Below are positions 44,386-54,046 of a stretch of DNA of 64,000 nt, in pieces (the first letter of the stretch is position 1; the number at the start of each line of letters is the position of its first letter). This stretch comes from Tildeniella torsiva UHER 1998/13D (GTDB lineage Bacteria; Cyanobacteriota; Cyanobacteriia; Phormidesmidales; Phormidesmidaceae). The stretch spans positions 248,001-312,000 of the forward strand of contig JAHHIH010000001.1 in assembly GCA_019358835.1 (NCBI GenBank). Direction: 5' to 3'. The notes under the pieces are model-generated. The model was not told where the DNA came from. It worked only from the letters and a program-made list of their open reading frames with translations, and ran no database searches. A program made the translations under genes and the position numbers.

Positions 44386-44849
44386 ACCACCCCTCTGAGA
44401 CCACTCTTCACACCACGGCACGCCTCTGAACCAGTCAGATATATGCCTTTGATCACTCCCACAGGGCCAAACGGCCCGCTGTCAACAGTCGAAAGACTTA
44501 ACTTCGCTGTCAAACTCGGCAAATCATACCAAGGTCATCCGTAAATACCACACAAATCCTGTAAAGATTCTTAAATGGATCCGGATCCCGCTATTGATGC
44601 TCAGTCCCCAATGCTAAAAATTCAGGCAGACAATGCTCTGCCGTAAATTTGAGCTAAAACGTACCACAGAGGTTATATGGAATTTGTAAGGACGGTTCCA
44701 GCAGACATTGCTGATGGTGTGAGCGATCGCTTCTGGGCCGTTGTCCGTCGGCAGTGCATTGGTTCGCATGCTTCCACTGCTAAGCTTTTTGGGCGTTGAG
44801 TCTGCTGCGATCGCACCCTCCACCCTCTCACCCCCTTAGGCCTAGCCCC
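44386..44849. other. Intergenic region upstream of envelope operon and MOSC gene
   Basis: 464 bp between divergent genes. Two HIP1 octamers lie at about 44734 and 44807. The region should contain promoters for both directions, but I cannot place them with confidence. No small gene or RNA was recognised. Confidence 0.5.
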
Positions 44850-45335
44850 ATGCCCTCTGTCGGTCGAATTGTTCAGATTAACATTTCCGACGGTGGGGTG
44901 CCCAAACTGCCGGTGCTCGCTGGCGAGGTAACCCTGGCCGGTCTAGAGGGCGATCGCCAGCGCAACCTTAAATTCCACAGCGGCCCCGACCGCGCCCTCT
45001 GCCTCTGGTCATTAGAGGTGATTGAACGGCTCCAGCAGGAGGGGCATCCCATCGCCCCCGGCAGCACCGGCGAAAACCTCACCCTGGCCGGGTTAGACTG
45101 GGCCACCCTGATTCCGGGCAGCCAGCTCCAGCTCGGTGACCAGGTGCGGGTAGAAATTACCGACTACGCTGCCCCCTGCCGTACCCTGATGCGCTGGTTT
45201 AGCGATCGCCGCTTCAGCCGCATTGCTCAAAAACACCACCCTGGCAGCAGTCGGCTGTACGCGCGGGTGCTGCGGGGCGGGCTGGTGAGTACGGGCGATC
45301 GCGCCCTGGTTCAGGTAGAAGGGCGCACGACCTAA
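44850..45335 (+). CDS. MOSC domain-containing protein
   Basis: A 161-residue stand-alone MOSC domain. Visible family parts are the N-terminal GRIVQINISDGGVPKLPV, the central GDRQRNLKFHSGPDRALCLW, PIAPGSTGENLTLAGLDW and the conserved Cys in ITDYAAPCRTLMRWF. MOSC proteins (YiiM-like) handle molybdenum-cofactor-linked sulfur or detoxify N-hydroxylated compounds. The ATG at 44850 fits the family start. Confidence 0.9.
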   Translation: MPSVGRIVQINISDGGVPKLPVLAGEVTLAGLEGDRQRNLKFHSGPDRALCLWSLEVIERLQQEGHPIAPGSTGENLTLAGLDWATLIPGSQLQLGDQVRVEITDYAAPCRTLMRWFSDRRFSRIAQKHHPGSSRLYARVLRGGLVSTGDRALVQVEGRTT

Positions 45336-45459
45336 GGCCACGAACCAGCTTTCCCTTTACAATCATCCAAGAAGCACTATGATTTGGGGTAGGCGGGGTG
45401 CTAAACCATTCCTGCACTCGGGATATTGGGCTTCGCAGTCAGGTTAGTGGATAATCACC

Positions 45460-45702
45460 ATGACAATGCCAGCGCTATCAAATGATTTTTTACTGGCGGC
45501 AGGGGCGTATGCCGGCATCGCCGGAACCTACCTGTTGGTAGTTCCTCTGGCGCTAATTTTCTACGTGCGGCGGCGCTGGTATGTGGCAGGCTCCGTCGAG
45601 CGCACGCTGTTATACGGGTTAGTGTTTGTTTTTTTCCCCGGTATGCTGCTGTTTAGCCCCTTCTTGAATTTTCGTCCTCAGCCCCGCGACCTCAAGGCCT
45701 AG
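45460..45702 (+). CDS. ndhL: NAD(P)H-quinone oxidoreductase subunit L
   Basis: An 80-residue membrane protein with two hydrophobic helices. Conserved parts are AGTYLLVVPLALIFYVRRRW and the C-terminal FFPGMLLFSPFLNFRPQPRD. NdhL is a small subunit of cyanobacterial/plastid NDH-1, in the thylakoid membrane, used in cyclic electron flow, respiration and CO2 uptake. The order ndhL-DUF3007-trpA seen here is common in cyanobacteria. The DUF3007 gene follows after 7 nt. Confidence 0.94.
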   Translation: MTMPALSNDFLLAAGAYAGIAGTYLLVVPLALIFYVRRRWYVAGSVERTLLYGLVFVFFPGMLLFSPFLNFRPQPRDLKA

Positions 45703-45709
45703 GGGGGTT

Positions 45710-46015
45710 ATGCGACGCATTGACGTAATTGCCATTGGCCTTGGCATTTCCCTCGCCGGGGGCGGTCTGTTCCTGGGTTTTCGGCTGTTTGGCCTAGACG
45801 GCATCAACGCTGGCATTTGGAGTCAGGTCGTCATGGTGGGCGGCCTAGTGGCCTGGCTGGCCAGCTACTTGCTGCGGGTGGTCACCCACAAGATGACCCT
45901 CAACCAGCAGATGGAAGATTACGAGTCGGCGGTGTTGCAGCGGCGGCTTGACGAACTTAGCCCCGAGCAGCTGGCGGCGCTTCAAGACCAGCTGGGTAAG
46001 GAAAAGGGCGATTAG
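45710..46015 (+). CDS. DUF3007 family protein
   Basis: A 101-residue cyanobacterial protein with two membrane helices (about residues 5-25 and 38-58). A cytoplasmic coiled-coil-like tail follows (LNQQMEDYESAVLQRRLDEL). A GGGGGGT stretch serves as ribosome binding site. It is co-transcribed with ndhL. A role in NDH-1 assembly or stability is plausible from gene order only. Confidence 0.9.
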   Translation: MRRIDVIAIGLGISLAGGGLFLGFRLFGLDGINAGIWSQVVMVGGLVAWLASYLLRVVTHKMTLNQQMEDYESAVLQRRLDELSPEQLAALQDQLGKEKGD

Positions 46016-46112
46016 TGGGTAGGGAGTAGGGAGTAGAGGGTAATCGGCGGCTCAACCGATTTGCCTCCCTTCGATGGGCGAATCGATTTGACAGTAGGGA
46101 GTCCAAATCCCC
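46015..46112. repeat. GTAGGGA-type intergenic repeat
   Basis: GTAGGGA units are repeated in tandem directly after the DUF3007 stop, with a further GTAGGGAGTCC about 75 bp on. This belongs to the same dispersed group as the repeats at 20.7 and 35.3 kb. It lies between DUF3007 and trpA. Confidence 0.5.
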
Positions 46113-46252
46113 GCCCCGTTCCCCTCCATCCCCAAACTCGAAACCTCGAACCATAGACGTAGTGCCTCTCTTGTCTTAGAGTGCTCTATTGGGCGATTGT
46201 TTGCCCAACCTCGCTGGCCCCCTGCCTTGGACTAAGTTTTTGGTACCCCGCT

Positions 46253-47047
46253 ATGGCCCTTGTTTCCGATCGCTTCCGTGACCTGCGCGCGCGGGGTGAA
46301 TGCGCCCTAATTCCCTTTATCACCGCTGGCGATCCTAACCTGGCGACCACTGCTGAAGCCCTGCGCGTGCTGGATGAGAACGGGGCCGACTTCATTGAGC
46401 TGGGGGTGCCCTACTCTGACCCCCTGGCCGACGGGCCGGTAATTCAGGCGGCGGCCACCCGCGCCCTGGCCCAGGGGGTTACCCTCGACGCCGTTCTGGG
46501 CATGGTGAAAGCGCTTCAGCCGCCGCTGCACGCCCCGCTGATTTTGTTTACCTACTACAACCCCATTCTCAACCGGGGCATTGACCAGTTTATGGCTGAC
46601 CTGGCAGCGGTAGGAATTGCTGGCCTTGTTGTGCCCGACCTGCCCCTGGAAGAGGTCGATGCGCTACTGGCCGCCGCCGCCGCCGCCAATATTGATGTCA
46701 CCCTGCTGGTGGCCCCCACTTCGCCGCCTGAGCGCATTCAGGCGATCGCCGCCCAGGCCCAGGGGTTTGTCTACCTGGTCAGCGTCACCGGGGTCACCGG
46801 CATCCGCAGCGAGCTGCAAAGCCGGGTCAAAGACCTGATTGACAGCTTGAAGGAATCTACCGACAAGCCTGTGGGCGTGGGCTTTGGCGTCTCTGACCCC
46901 GACCAGGCCCAGCAGCTCAAAGCCTGGGGAGCCGACGGCGTGATTGTGGGCAGCGCCTTCGTCAAACGGCTGGCCGCCGAAAATCCCGAGGCCGCTCTGC
47001 ACACCATTGCCGACTTCTGCCAAAGCCTCAAAGCCGCCCTCGTCTAG
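46253..47047 (+). CDS. trpA: Tryptophan synthase alpha subunit
   Basis: A 264-residue TIM-barrel enzyme that cleaves indole-3-glycerol phosphate to indole, which passes to TrpB. The catalytic Glu and Asp are in [19 protein letters not shown], and the phosphate-binding part is [12 protein letters not shown] with VIVGSAFVK. The ATG at 46253 ([12 protein letters not shown]) is the family start; the open frame extends upstream but that part is not conserved-looking. trpB is not in the window. Confidence 0.96.
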   Translation: MALVSDRFRDLRARGECALIPFITAGDPNLATTAEALRVLDENGADFIELGVPYSDPLADGPVIQAAATRALAQGVTLDAVLGMVKALQPPLHAPLILFTYYNPILNRGIDQFMADLAAVGIAGLVVPDLPLEEVDALLAAAAAANIDVTLLVAPTSPPERIQAIAAQAQGFVYLVSVTGVTGIRSELQSRVKDLIDSLKESTDKPVGVGFGVSDPDQAQQLKAWGADGVIVGSAFVKRLAAENPEAALHTIADFCQSLKAALV

Positions 47048-47067
47048 CCCCCCCTCTACCCTTCACC

Positions 47068-50000
47068 CTACGCCAGCCGCCACTTTTGGCCATGGCTAGC
47101 CTGCAGAAAGGGCACTGCCTTCGCCGCAGGCTGGGGGTAACCAAACAGATAGCCCTGCATTTCGTTACAGCCCAGCTCGTAGAGACACAGGGTCTGATCG
47201 GCAGTTTCGACCCCCTCGGCCACCAGGCTGAGAGAAAGCCCCTTGGCCATGGCAATAATGGCGTTGACCATGGCCTGGTCAACCGGGCTGTGGGGCAGAT
47301 CTTTGACAAAGGCGCGATCGATTTTGATGCCGTCGAGGGGAAACTGCTTCAGATGGCTGAGGCAGGAGTAGCCGGTGCCAAAGTCATCCATCGAGATTTT
47401 GACGCCGAGCTGGCGCAGGTCGCGCAGCCGCTCGATCGAGGCGGACATATCGGCCATGGCTGCCGTTTCGGTAATCTCTAGCTCTAGGTAGGTGGGGGGC
47501 AGGCCGGTTTCGGTGAGCACGGCGGTGACCACATTGACCAGATTGGGGTGCTGGAGCTGTCGGGCCGACAGGTTAACCGCCAGGTTAACCAAAGGAAGCC
47601 CCGCTCGGTGCCAGGCCATCACCTGGGTGCAGGCCGTGCGCATCACCCACTCGCCAATGGGCACAATCAGCCCATTTTCCTCCGCCAGCGGGATAAATTG
47701 ACCCGGAGCGACTAACCCCAGGGTGGGATGCTGCCAGCGCAGCAGGGCCTCCATCTGCACCACTACCCCGGTGACGACATTCACCTGGGGCTGGTAGTAG
47801 AGCACAAATTCGTCGCGGCCCAGGGCGTGGTGCAGCAAGGTTTCGAGCTTGAGGCGCTGGGCGGCCTCGGTGCTAAGGCTCTGGGTGTAGAACTGGTAGT
47901 TGTTGCGGCCCTGCTGCTTGGCCCGGTACATGGCAGCGTCGGCATTTTGTAGCAGGGTGGTCATGTCCTGGCCGTCTTGGGGAAACAGGGCAATGCCAAT
48001 ACTGGCGGTGACGTGCAGCTCGTGGTTTTGCAGCAAAAAGGGTGGCGTGAGCTGGTCGGCAATGCGCCGGGCGACTTTCGCGGCATCGCTGGAGGTGGCC
48101 AGGTTGGGCAAAATCAGGGTAAATTCGTCGCCGCCCCAGCGGGCCACAATGTCTTCGGCCCGCAGGGCGGCGCTGATCCGCTGGGTGACCTGCTGCAACA
48201 GCAGATCGCCCACGGCGTGGCTGAGGGTGTCGTTGATGGTTTTGAAATGGTCGAGGTCTAAGAAAATCACCGCCAGCATCTGCTCATTTTGGCTGGTGCG
48301 GGCGATCGCCTGGGGCAGATGCTGGTCAAAAAAGGCTCGATTGGGCAGCCCGGTGAGGGTGTCGTGGTACACCTGATAGCACATCTGCGCCTCGGTCTGC
48401 TGACGCTTGAGGGCACCCCCTAGGCTGGCGGCGACCGCCACCAAAATCGACTCGTCACTGGCGCTCCACTCCCACTCTTGGTGACAGGCATCGAAGCCGA
48501 TATAGCCCCACAGTTTGGCATCAATAAAAATGGGCACCATCAAAATCGATAGAATGTCGTCTCTGAGCAACACCGCCTGCTCGGCGGGGGGCATGTGGCG
48601 GGTCAGGGCGCAGATCGACTGGCCCTGCTGTAGTAGGGTGTGCCAGCGCTCTAGCCCCAGAGCCCGGTAGCTCTGGTCTTGCCAGTGGGGCTGGTCAATG
48701 CCGGGGGCGGTGGTGGGGGTGGTCCACTCGTAGCGCAGGGTCATGGCCGGTTCCCCCGTGATCGATTGGGGGTGGTGGGTGTAGACGTAGGCGCGATCGG
48801 CGGTGGCCGCTTCCCCCAGGCGGGCCAGCACCTGGGGAATGGCCTGGTGCATGTCGGTGGTGGTGAGCAGACACTGGCTGGCCTCGGCCACCCCTTGCAA
48901 CAGGCGATCGCGCCGCAAAATCGCCGCCTCTCCCCGCTTGCGATCGGTGATATCTTCGACGGTGCCCTCGTAGCCAATCAGCCGGTTGCGATCGTCGTAG
49001 ATCGCCCGCGCCGACTCCGCAATCCAGATCACCGCTCCGTCTTTGCGATACACCTCTGACTCAAACCCTAGGACTGCTCCACCGGCCTGAATTAGATCGG
49101 TAAATTCCTGACGGCGGCCCGGCTGCACGTAGAGCTGCTGGTTAATGTCGGTCAGGGTCTGCATCAAATCCTGGGGCGACTCGTAGCCGTAAAGCCTTGC
49201 CAGCATTGGGTTTACGGTCAGATACTGCCCCTCGGGCGTGCTCTGAAACATGCCCTCCACGGCATTCTCAAACATGCTGCGGTACTTCAGCTCGGCCTGC
49301 TTTAGCGACAGCTCGGTTTGGCGACGCTCCAGGGCGAGGGCCAGATCAGCGGTCACCACCTGGAGGAGATCAACGTCGGCCTCGGCCCAGGGGCGAGGGG
49401 CAATGCAGTTGCTGAACCCCATCACCCCTTGCAGCCGATTTTGCAGGGTTAGGGGCAGCAGCAGAATCGACTTCACACTGCTGGGAGGGTTAGACAGCAT
49501 CTGGCGCTGAAGGTCAGAGAAGTCTGATTCCACCTGATTAATAGGCTGCTGCTGCCGCAGTTGGGCATGCCAATCGGTAAATACGGGGTCTACCGGCAGA
49601 GTCTGAAACCGGGGATCGCCAACGGTGGAGACAATCCCTGGGGCCGACCATTCCACCCGCTGGCGCAGGGAGAGGGGCTCACCCTGCCCCCCTTGCAGCT
49701 CGTAGTAGTAGACCCGACTGGCCCCAGCCAGCTCTCCTAGAGCCGCAAAAATCGCCAAAATCGAGGGTTCTTGCCAATCCCACTGCCAGGCCAGCAGTCG
49801 GCGCTGTATCTCGGCCAGGGTGGACAGGGTCTGTTCTCGCCGCTTGAGGGCCTGCTGGGAGGCAATCTGCGCCGTCACATCTTCAAAGGTGCAGAGCACT
49901 CCCACCACGGTGCCGTCGGCGTCGCGCATGGGCAGGCGGCTACAGTCTACCCAGCCCTGGTGGCCATCGGGATAGGTCTGGGGCTCAATCGCCTGGAGAT

Positions 50001-50802
50001 CGGCAACGCCCTGGGCCATTACCAGGCGATCGCGGGCGGTTCGGTAGGCAGCTTCCTCCACGTTGAGGTAGGGCAGAGCGGTGTCGGTGCCCCCCACAAT
50101 CTCGGCAGGTGACGACAGGCCCATGGCCGTAGCAAAGGCCTGGTTGCAGCCCAGGTAGCGGCCCTGACTATCTTTCCAAAACAGGGGCTGGGGAATGCTG
50201 TCTAGCACCAGCTCCAGCAGGTCTTCCCGCGCTTTGAGAGCCTGCTCCACCTGGCGCAGGGCCGCCTCCGACTGTTTGAGCGGGGTGATGTCGGTAATAA
50301 ACCCTTCAATGCCGCTGATCTGCCCCTGGCTGTCTACAATGGGCGACCCCTTCTCCCACACCCATTTCTCTTCGCCGCTGCGGGTGTGGATGCGGTATTC
50401 GACCTCGTAGGCCTGGCGCAGATCCACAGACTGGCGAATGCTAACCAGCACTCGGGGCAGATCGGCGGCGTGGGTAATGGTGTTGTACGACGTTGGGTAG
50501 TCTGGGCTGAGCAGCTCCTCGGGCTGGTAGCCGGTGAGGGGATGACAGCCCGCGCTGAGGTAGCGCATTGACCAACCCGCATCGCCATCGGCCTGAAACA
50601 CAATGCCCGGCATCACATCGATCAGCCGCTGGGGGGCAGCCGTGCCGGGGGGCAGCGCCAGAAAAGCGCCTCGACAAGTCTCGTTATGGGAAGGGAGCAG
50701 GGTCAGGGTAAGCCAGTACAAGAGGGCATTGTTGGAAGCAGAAAAGCAGGCCGATGCAGGGGCGATTACAGAGTCAATGCGATGGATCTTGGGATCGTGC
50801 AT
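47068..50802 (-). CDS. PAS-PAS-GAF-PAS-GAF-GGDEF-EAL signalling protein
   Basis: A 1244-residue soluble c-di-GMP enzyme candidate. Domains in order (approximate residues): PAS 60-180, PAS 190-315, GAF 325-490, PAS 495-620, GAF 630-805, GGDEF 815-980, EAL 990-1240. The GGDEF site is intact (RWGGDEFTLIL), with an RxxD inhibitory I-site five residues before it (RAED). The EAL domain has MEALLRW, ELEITETAAM, SMDDFGTGYSCLSHL and KIDRAFVKD, so most catalytic residues are present. It may therefore both make and break c-di-GMP. It lies 138 nt downstream of the kinase-like gene that is divergent from kaiABC. Confidence 0.9.
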   Translation of the reverse strand: MHDPKIHRIDSVIAPASACFSASNNALLYWLTLTLLPSHNETCRGAFLALPPGTAAPQRLIDVMPGIVFQADGDAGWSMRYLSAGCHPLTGYQPEELLSPDYPTSYNTITHAADLPRVLVSIRQSVDLRQAYEVEYRIHTRSGEEKWVWEKGSPIVDSQGQISGIEGFITDITPLKQSEAALRQVEQALKAREDLLELVLDSIPQPLFWKDSQGRYLGCNQAFATAMGLSSPAEIVGGTDTALPYLNVEEAAYRTARDRLVMAQGVADLQAIEPQTYPDGHQGWVDCSRLPMRDADGTVVGVLCTFEDVTAQIASQQALKRREQTLSTLAEIQRRLLAWQWDWQEPSILAIFAALGELAGASRVYYYELQGGQGEPLSLRQRVEWSAPGIVSTVGDPRFQTLPVDPVFTDWHAQLRQQQPINQVESDFSDLQRQMLSNPPSSVKSILLLPLTLQNRLQGVMGFSNCIAPRPWAEADVDLLQVVTADLALALERRQTELSLKQAELKYRSMFENAVEGMFQSTPEGQYLTVNPMLARLYGYESPQDLMQTLTDINQQLYVQPGRRQEFTDLIQAGGAVLGFESEVYRKDGAVIWIAESARAIYDDRNRLIGYEGTVEDITDRKRGEAAILRRDRLLQGVAEASQCLLTTTDMHQAIPQVLARLGEAATADRAYVYTHHPQSITGEPAMTLRYEWTTPTTAPGIDQPHWQDQSYRALGLERWHTLLQQGQSICALTRHMPPAEQAVLLRDDILSILMVPIFIDAKLWGYIGFDACHQEWEWSASDESILVAVAASLGGALKRQQTEAQMCYQVYHDTLTGLPNRAFFDQHLPQAIARTSQNEQMLAVIFLDLDHFKTINDTLSHAVGDLLLQQVTQRISAALRAEDIVARWGGDEFTLILPNLATSSDAAKVARRIADQLTPPFLLQNHELHVTASIGIALFPQDGQDMTTLLQNADAAMYRAKQQGRNNYQFYTQSLSTEAAQRLKLETLLHHALGRDEFVLYYQPQVNVVTGVVVQMEALLRWQHPTLGLVAPGQFIPLAEENGLIVPIGEWVMRTACTQVMAWHRAGLPLVNLAVNLSARQLQHPNLVNVVTAVLTETGLPPTYLELEITETAAMADMSASIERLRDLRQLGVKISMDDFGTGYSCLSHLKQFPLDGIKIDRAFVKDLPHSPVDQAMVNAIIAMAKGLSLSLVAEGVETADQTLCLYELGCNEMQGYLFGYPQPAAKAVPFLQASHGQKWRLA

Positions 50803-50940
50803 AGGTCATCGGCGTGGCTTGGCGGTTTCAGTGCCCATGGCAGTGGTCTCAATATGCCCAAAGTGGCCCATAGGAATGATGCTCAACTATACTGCACGGG
50901 CCAATTTTGCCCGGCGGCGGCAAAATTTAGCTAGGTTGGC

Positions 50941-52905
50941 CTAACTTTCGGCGGGGCGCAGGGCGATCGCCCGCATTAAACTCACCACCGCCAGGGCGGG
51001 CGGCTGGGTCAACACCTCTGGGCAAGGGATCAGCGTTAGCCCCAGGGCTACGGCGGCGTCTTCGTTGGCCAGGGGCAATAGGGTGATCAGCGGGAGTTTA
51101 GCCAGGTCGGGCTGGTGGGCAACGTCTTGAAGGTAAGGGATAGACACCGCCTCTGCCCCGTCTAAAATGACTGCCTGGGGCCGCCAAACCCGACTGAGCA
51201 GGCTGGCCTGCTGCAGGTCGTCAACCTGCAACAGGCGGCAGTGGTAGCGCTGGAGCCAGGTGTGCACCAGCGGGGGCAGAGTACTTGGCCCCGCAGCCGC
51301 TGATGGGCGCAGCAGCAGCATGGTCAACGCGTCAGGTGGGGGGCGCGACGGCACCAGGCAAAGTTGGTCTAGGGTGGGCCGTAGCCCCTGGGTCAGGGTT
51401 TCCAGGTACAGGGTCTTGAGCGGCGTTGCCCCAGGATCTACTGACCTTGACCCAGCATCGGCCCCAGGGGCCGATCGCAGCACCACCGCCCCAGGTATCT
51501 CCAGGCGCTGCACGAGAGCCAGCTGGGCCGCCGCATCGACCGGGGCATCGGCTAGGCCTTCCCAGTGAATCAACGTGCAGCGAGGCGCGAGGCGCGTTTG
51601 CATAGCCGCCAGGGCTTGGCCACCGGGGGCCACGGCTAGGCGGTAGGGACTGTCCCGCAGGGCACCGTAGACCTGATCCACGACAGCCTGGCTGGCGCTG
51701 GCCAGTAGTACTAGCACAGTTTCGTTCTCGCCGGGTGGGCCAGGCCGAGGCAGCAGCAGCGTCATGCGGCTGCCCCAGGTGGGGGCGCTCAAACCGCTGA
51801 GTTCGCCCCCCTGGAGCTGGCTAAAGCGACGGGCCAGGGCCAGCCCCAACCCCTCTAGCGACTGGGAGGCAGGCTGAATATCAAGGCCTGGGGCCACCGT
51901 TGGTTCTAGAGGGGGGCCAGGGTTAACGATGAAGCTTGAACTCCACAGCGTCAGGCCTATCCAAGGCCCCCAGGGCTCGATTACCAGGCCGCCGGGCGTA
52001 GCGCCGTGGGCCAGTAGGTAGCCCAAACCATAGTGGAGACTCTGGCGCAAGCGCAGGGGGTCGGCCTGCACCCAGCCCTCTGCGATCGCCAAACCCACCG
52101 TAAATTCCTCGGCCCAGGCCGCTGCGCCACCCTCAGGCTGGGCATTAAAAAAGCCGGGCAGCAGCTCATCGGCCAGGGGCTTGAGGTACACCCGCTGGAG
52201 GCTCAGGCTCAGCTGGCCAGACTCTAGGCGCATCCAGTCGAGCAGCAGATTGATCAGGCCGGTCAGTTTGCGGATGGCCTGCCGCATCAGGCTGACGTAG
52301 CGAAACTGGCGATCGCTCAGCGACCCCACCCGACTGTCGAGCAGCAGGGTCGATAGCCCCAGCAGGGTCGTCATCGGGGTTTTGAGGGCGTGGCTGAGTT
52401 CCAGCACCCAGGCCTGCTGGCCCAAGCCCAGCGGCGGCGCGGCAATATGGCCTGTTTCCAAGGGTTCAGGGACGTTCAGCCAGGCCATCAGCTGAGCGGG
52501 GTTGAGCACCCCTCGGTAGCGACCGTCAGCGCTGGTGCAGACCCAGAGGGCCACGGTTGGCTCCAGGGCCATGGCTCTGAGCCGGGCGCTGGTGGGGCGA
52601 TCGCCCCACTCCCGATCGATCACCGCCACGACGGGCTCTAGCCAAGCCTGGCAGTCAGCCAACCGCAGGCTAGAGGCTTCAGTAGGTACTTCAGGCGCTC
52701 CACCCGGCGGCAAAGCTCCCTGGCTAGCCGCCCACAGTCGCCCGAGGGCGATCGCGCCCAGCGGGTGCTGCTCCCCATCGACAACCACAATGTGGCTGGG
52801 GGTCACGGCTAGCTGCCCTAGGGCCAGGGCGATGCGCTCCAGGGGAGTCGTCAAACCGTAGGCCGGAACAGGGCTCAGAACAGAGTCGAGGGGCGGCAGC
52901 GCCAT
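50941..52905 (-). CDS. Degenerate sensor histidine kinase-like protein with receiver-like C-terminus
   Basis: A 654-residue protein. Residues 1-150 include a CBS-like region (PSHIVVVDGEQHPLGAIAL). A HisKA helix with the phospho-acceptor His follows (ELSHALKTPMTTLLGLSTLL, His about residue 172). The ATPase-like domain lacks a recognisable N-box Asn (LRQSLHYGLGYLL at that place) and a D-box, but keeps a G-box (GLGLALARRF). The C-terminal part (about 390-654) looks like two degenerate receiver domains. Kinase activity is doubtful. I chose the ATG at 52905, since an upstream frame to 53061 would overlap kaiA. It is divergent from kaiA and probably co-transcribed with the GGDEF/EAL gene. Confidence 0.7.
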   Translation of the reverse strand: MALPPLDSVLSPVPAYGLTTPLERIALALGQLAVTPSHIVVVDGEQHPLGAIALGRLWAASQGALPPGGAPEVPTEASSLRLADCQAWLEPVVAVIDREWGDRPTSARLRAMALEPTVALWVCTSADGRYRGVLNPAQLMAWLNVPEPLETGHIAAPPLGLGQQAWVLELSHALKTPMTTLLGLSTLLLDSRVGSLSDRQFRYVSLMRQAIRKLTGLINLLLDWMRLESGQLSLSLQRVYLKPLADELLPGFFNAQPEGGAAAWAEEFTVGLAIAEGWVQADPLRLRQSLHYGLGYLLAHGATPGGLVIEPWGPWIGLTLWSSSFIVNPGPPLEPTVAPGLDIQPASQSLEGLGLALARRFSQLQGGELSGLSAPTWGSRMTLLLPRPGPPGENETVLVLLASASQAVVDQVYGALRDSPYRLAVAPGGQALAAMQTRLAPRCTLIHWEGLADAPVDAAAQLALVQRLEIPGAVVLRSAPGADAGSRSVDPGATPLKTLYLETLTQGLRPTLDQLCLVPSRPPPDALTMLLLRPSAAAGPSTLPPLVHTWLQRYHCRLLQVDDLQQASLLSRVWRPQAVILDGAEAVSIPYLQDVAHQPDLAKLPLITLLPLANEDAAVALGLTLIPCPEVLTQPPALAVVSLMRAIALRPAES

Positions 52906-52986
52906 GGGCTTATTCCCCAAGGGGTTTGCTTCCAGGTTTAGGGGGCAGGCTGTATTCTGGCAACCACCCTTTACAATTGACAATAT

Positions 52987-53007
52987 CCTGACATCCCCTA
53001 GGTCAGG
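52987..53007. promoter_or_regulatory. Dyad in the kinase-kaiA divergent promoter region
   Basis: CCTGAC (52987-52992) and GTCAGG (53002-53007) form a perfect 6-bp dyad with a 9-bp spacer, 20 nt before the kaiA ATG. It could bind a regulator of kaiA or of the divergent gene. No known consensus was matched. Confidence 0.3.
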
Positions 53008-53026
53008 GTAGTGCGTTCTGGCCCAG

Positions 53027-53983
53027 ATGGGTTCTAGCTGTTGTGCTCTGAACATTGTCACGGCGTTTTCCTGTCCCGCTCATCCCTGTCGCCCCTTGGT
53101 TGCTCCCCTTCAGATTTTTATCCTCACCCATGGTGATCAGGTTAAGCAGGGTCCCGAACTAAATCTGGATCCTAGCCGCTATGTGGTGCACCAAACGGCT
53201 GTGCTCGGCGACGTCCTAGACTGGTTGCAGAGTCGCCCCGATCTGCCCGACTGCCTGGTGGTCGATGACACGGGTTGGCTCCAAGAGCTGCGTCCAGCCC
53301 TGATGCAGCTCGGGCTGATGCTGCCGGTGGTGGTGCTGATCGAGCAACCCAACCCGACCCCTGACGAAGCGCTGAAGACCAATGCGGTGCCCCTAACTGG
53401 GGCCGAGTCTTACCCTGGAGCCGTCGTGCACCGCGCTACGGATGCTTTGCCCCAGCTTGACCGGGTGATTCAGAACGCCATTCAGGAGTTTTTGCGGCTG
53501 CCCAACCTCAAGGCCACGTCGCCCACTGCCCCTGCGGTGGATCAGCCTAACGCCCTCTCCGACAGCTTGAGCGCTCAACAACATCGCCTGATAGAAAAAC
53601 TTAAAGCCCGGTTAGGATACCTAGGAGTCTATTACAAACGCAGCCCCAGCTCTTTTTTGCGCCATATGAGCCCCGATGACCGCGCCGCGTTTTTGGGCCA
53701 GCTCAAGACCGATTACCGCACCATTATCCTGGGCTATTTTGCCAAAGATGCCAAAATCAACCTCAACCAGCTAATCGACGACTTTGTCGATCAGGCGTTC
53801 ATGGCCGATATTTCCGTCGCTCAAATCGTTGAAATTCATATGGAGCTGATGGATGGCTTCTCAAAACAGCTCAAGCTAGAAGGGCGTAGCGAAGAGATTT
53901 TGCTCGACTACCGCCTCACCCTGATCGATGTCATTGCCCATCTGTGCGAAATGTACCGGCGATCGATTCCCCGTGAGCCCTAG
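53027..53983 (+). CDS. kaiA: Circadian clock protein KaiA
   Basis: A 318-residue full-length KaiA. The N-terminal pseudo-receiver domain (about residues 28-155) is divergent and lacks an obvious phospho-acceptor Asp site. The C-terminal domain (about 195-318) is strongly conserved: GYLGVYYKRSPSSFLRHM, VVEIHMELMDGF-like VEIHMELMDGFSKQL, and LDYRLTLIDVIAHLCEMYRR. KaiA binds the KaiC A-loops and stimulates autophosphorylation. The ATG at 53027 is the only plausible in-frame ATG; it gives about 30 residues more than the Synechococcus protein before the receiver fold begins. Confidence 0.95.
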   Translation: MGSSCCALNIVTAFSCPAHPCRPLVAPLQIFILTHGDQVKQGPELNLDPSRYVVHQTAVLGDVLDWLQSRPDLPDCLVVDDTGWLQELRPALMQLGLMLPVVVLIEQPNPTPDEALKTNAVPLTGAESYPGAVVHRATDALPQLDRVIQNAIQEFLRLPNLKATSPTAPAVDQPNALSDSLSAQQHRLIEKLKARLGYLGVYYKRSPSSFLRHMSPDDRAAFLGQLKTDYRTIILGYFAKDAKINLNQLIDDFVDQAFMADISVAQIVEIHMELMDGFSKQLKLEGRSEEILLDYRLTLIDVIAHLCEMYRRSIPREP

Positions 53984-54046
53984 GGCTACTCGAACCAAAA
54001 CTACCGATACAATCATGCTTGTCCCTGTTCCAGCCCAGAGGGTTCT

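Noticed and set aside
46015-46112. Regular GTAGGGA units as a possible CRISPR array
   Set aside because: The units are 7 bp, without unique spacers, and no cas genes are nearby.
52906-53061. An N-terminal extension of the kinase-like protein starting at 53061
   Set aside because: It would overlap kaiA by 35 nt and adds residues that look unlike protein; the ATG at 52905 leaves a normal divergent promoter region.
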